Below, in pieces: positions 62,560 through 64,000 of a DNA stretch of 64,000 nt. Origin of the DNA: Lachnospiraceae bacterium (GTDB lineage: Bacteria > Bacillota > Clostridia > Lachnospirales > Lachnospiraceae). The position numbers and the translations under genes were made by a program. The notes beneath the pieces were generated by a model. The model saw only the letters and a list, made by a program, of their open reading frames with translations. It had not been told where the DNA came from and did no database searches. Every line of letters begins with the position of its first letter. Position 1 is the stretch's first letter. The stretch lies in assembly GCA_017621815.1 (NCBI GenBank), contig JAGASK010000011.1, forward strand, positions 19,465 to 83,464. Reading direction: 5' to 3'.

Positions 62560-64000
62560 ATGGAATTATATATCAGCGAATTTTCAAAATATATAATTAC
62601 GCTGCTGATTGCTTTATATACTTATGAATGCTTTGCTGTCTTCAGGTTTTCCGATGAAAGCAGGAGAAACGGCATATATGCCAGACAAAATATATTGATG
62701 TTTGCTGTTCACTTCAGCTGCTTTATAGTTATTTGCTTTGAAACAAGCGATATTATGTATTTGTTTTTCTATGCGTTTCAGCAGATTATACTGTATGCAG
62801 CCATAGTGCTGTTCAGGATGCTTTATCCAAAGAGCAACCGCCTGGTAATCAATAATATGTGTATGCTTTTAAGCATTAGCTTTGTCATACTGACCAGACT
62901 GTCTTATGATAAAGCAATTAAACAGTTTATTATCGTGACAGGTTCTCTGGTAATTGCTTTAATCATTCCTTTTTTTGTACATAAATTCAAGTTCCTTAAA
63001 AGACTTAAATGGATTTATGCGCTGGTGGGAATTGCGGCGTTGTCTGTAGTTCTGATATTAGGGCAGACAACCTATGGAAGCAAGCTGTCCTATTCGATTG
63101 CGGGAATTACTTTCCAGCCTTCAGAATTTGTAAAAATTATCTTTGTTTTTTTTGTGGCAAGCGCATTGTACCAGGCCTCCGGTTTTTTTGAAGTTTTTAC
63201 AACTGCGGTTATTGCTGCTGCACATGTCATTGTGCTTGTATGTTCCAAGGATTTGGGAAGTGCATTGATATTTTTTATCGTATATGTTTTTATGGTTTTT
63301 GTTGCTACAGGGAAGTTTATATATCTGCTGGCAGGCGGCGTGGGGGGAACAGCGGCAGCTTATATTGCCTTTAAGGTGTTTTCCCATGTTCAGGTCAGGG
63401 TACAGGCATGGAAGGATCCCTGGAGCGTAATTGATTCGGCGGGATACCAGATTACGCAGTCGCTGTTTGCCATTTCCAGCGGAGGCTGGTTCGGACTGGG
63501 GTTATATAAAGGGACACCGGAGTCCATTCCCTTTGTGGAAGCGGATTTTATTTTTTCGGCTATTGCGGAAGAACTTGGAATATTGTTTGCAGTCTGTCTG
63601 ATTTTAATTTGCGTCAGCAGTTTTATTATGTTTATGAATATAGCTGTTAAGCTGAATGATAAATTTTACCAGCTTGCGGCTTTCGGCCTTGGGGTAACTT
63701 ATATCTTTCAGGTATTTTTAACTATTGGAGGCGGTACCAAGTTTATTCCGCTGACAGGCGTTACTTTGCCGCTCATCAGTTATGGCGGAAGTTCAGTTCT
63801 GGCAACACTTATTATGTTTTCTGTTATTGAAGGGCTTTACATGATCAGGGAAGACGAGGCTGATTTGGAAAAGATGAAAAAGAAAAAAGAGAAGAGCCGG
63901 AAGAGAAAAAAGACCCTGGCAGGAAGAACCGGGCAGGATGATGATGACAGCGATGAAACAGACAATATGAGAGAGGCCGGTGAGGATTACGACGAAATCA
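62560..64000 (+). CDS. FtsW/RodA/SpoVE family peptidoglycan polymerase (3' partial)
   Basis: The frame is open from ATG 62560 to the window end (480 codons). About ten membrane helices are present, with family motifs QPSEFVKIIFVFF, KDLGSALIFF, VQAWKDPW, ITQSLFAISSGGWFGLGLYKG, VEADFIFSAIAEELG and TLPLISYGGSSVL. The N-terminus carries extra helices before the core. A Lys/Arg-rich then acidic tail begins near residue 435. It should polymerise lipid II; partner PBP and subtype (FtsW, RodA or SpoVE) cannot be settled here. Confidence 0.92.
   Translation, partial: MELYISEFSKYIITLLIALYTYECFAVFRFSDESRRNGIYARQNILMFAVHFSCFIVICFETSDIMYLFFYAFQQIILYAAIVLFRMLYPKSNRLVINNMCMLLSISFVILTRLSYDKAIKQFIIVTGSLVIALIIPFFVHKFKFLKRLKWIYALVGIAALSVVLILGQTTYGSKLSYSIAGITFQPSEFVKIIFVFFVASALYQASGFFEVFTTAVIAAAHVIVLVCSKDLGSALIFFIVYVFMVFVATGKFIYLLAGGVGGTAAAYIAFKVFSHVQVRVQAWKDPWSVIDSAGYQITQSLFAISSGGWFGLGLYKGTPESIPFVEADFIFSAIAEELGILFAVCLILICVSSFIMFMNIAVKLNDKFYQLAAFGLGVTYIFQVFLTIGGGTKFIPLTGVTLPLISYGGSSVLATLIMFSVIEGLYMIREDEADLEKMKKKKEKSRKRKKTLAGRTGQDDDDSDETDNMREAGEDYDEI

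Overview
This window looks like chromosome of a low-G+C Gram-positive anaerobe, most likely a Lachnospiraceae-type member of the Clostridia. The reasons are AT-rich coding sequence, strong AGGAGG-like ribosome binding sites, some GTG and TTG starts, secreted lipoproteins and wall enzymes, an XRE-cupin-controlled potABCD operon, the GGGtGRT / NifU-like pair, the NusG_II-Gx-ruvAB-zapA string and a U32/DUF3656 peptidase gene. The genus cannot be fixed by reading alone. I see no prophage, insertion sequence, CRISPR array or rRNA operon.

Layout. 1-4.6 kb: the end of a secreted GH25 lysozyme with leucine-rich repeats and a glycan-binding-like tail, then an 862-residue membrane-anchored repeat protein. 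4.7-5.5 kb: a toxin-antitoxin pair with a perfect palindrome inside its promoter. 5.5-9.9 kb (minus strand): a polyamine uptake operon headed by its probable XRE-cupin regulator, with promoter and operator repeats visible. 10-12.4 kb: an aldo/keto reductase, five tandem 11-bp repeats resembling a Pho box, a 31-residue membrane microprotein and a lactonase. 12.5-16.5 kb: aroC, a VanY-type carboxypeptidase, tgt and yajC. 16.5-24.1 kb: leuB, a GT-C-type membrane protein, ilvD, ilvB and an L,D-transpeptidase, apparently co-transcribed. 24.2-30.5 kb: serC-serA, a small unknown gene, glgB with a coiled-coil tail, mscS and tRNA-Thr(CGT). 30.5-34.8 kb: an ABC importer lacking a binding protein, argH and asd. 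34.8-40.7 kb: a c-di-GMP phosphodiesterase-like protein, an AAA ATPase, topB and a hexapeptide-repeat protein in one tight string. 40.8-44.9 kb: the NifU-like/GGGtGRT pair under a palindromic promoter, three small membrane-protein genes and a lipoprotein gene, interspersed with a palindromic repeat. 45-54.8 kb: a B12-dependent methionine synthase core, a second acetolactate synthase with two tandem ACT-domain subunits, ilvC, a LysR regulator and divergent leuCD. 55-64 kb: a PpiC-like foldase, a histidine phosphatase, NusG_II-Gx-ruvA-ruvB-zapA, a U32 peptidase and the start of an FtsW/RodA/SpoVE gene.

Functionally the window is dominated by amino-acid biosynthesis. Branched-chain genes lie in two blocks (leuB-ilvD-ilvB; ilvB2-ilvN1-ilvN2-ilvC-leuCD), with serine, arginine, aspartate-family, chorismate and methionine genes between them. 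Cell-envelope genes form the second theme. I found no T-box or SAM riboswitch in front of the amino-acid genes; the visible control signals are promoter-embedded palindromes, a LysR-type site and small hairpins.

The least explained items are the NifU-like/GGGtGRT pair with its 23-bp operator-like palindrome, the Pho-box-like array ahead of a 31-residue membrane protein, and a dispersed palindromic repeat with three clear copies.
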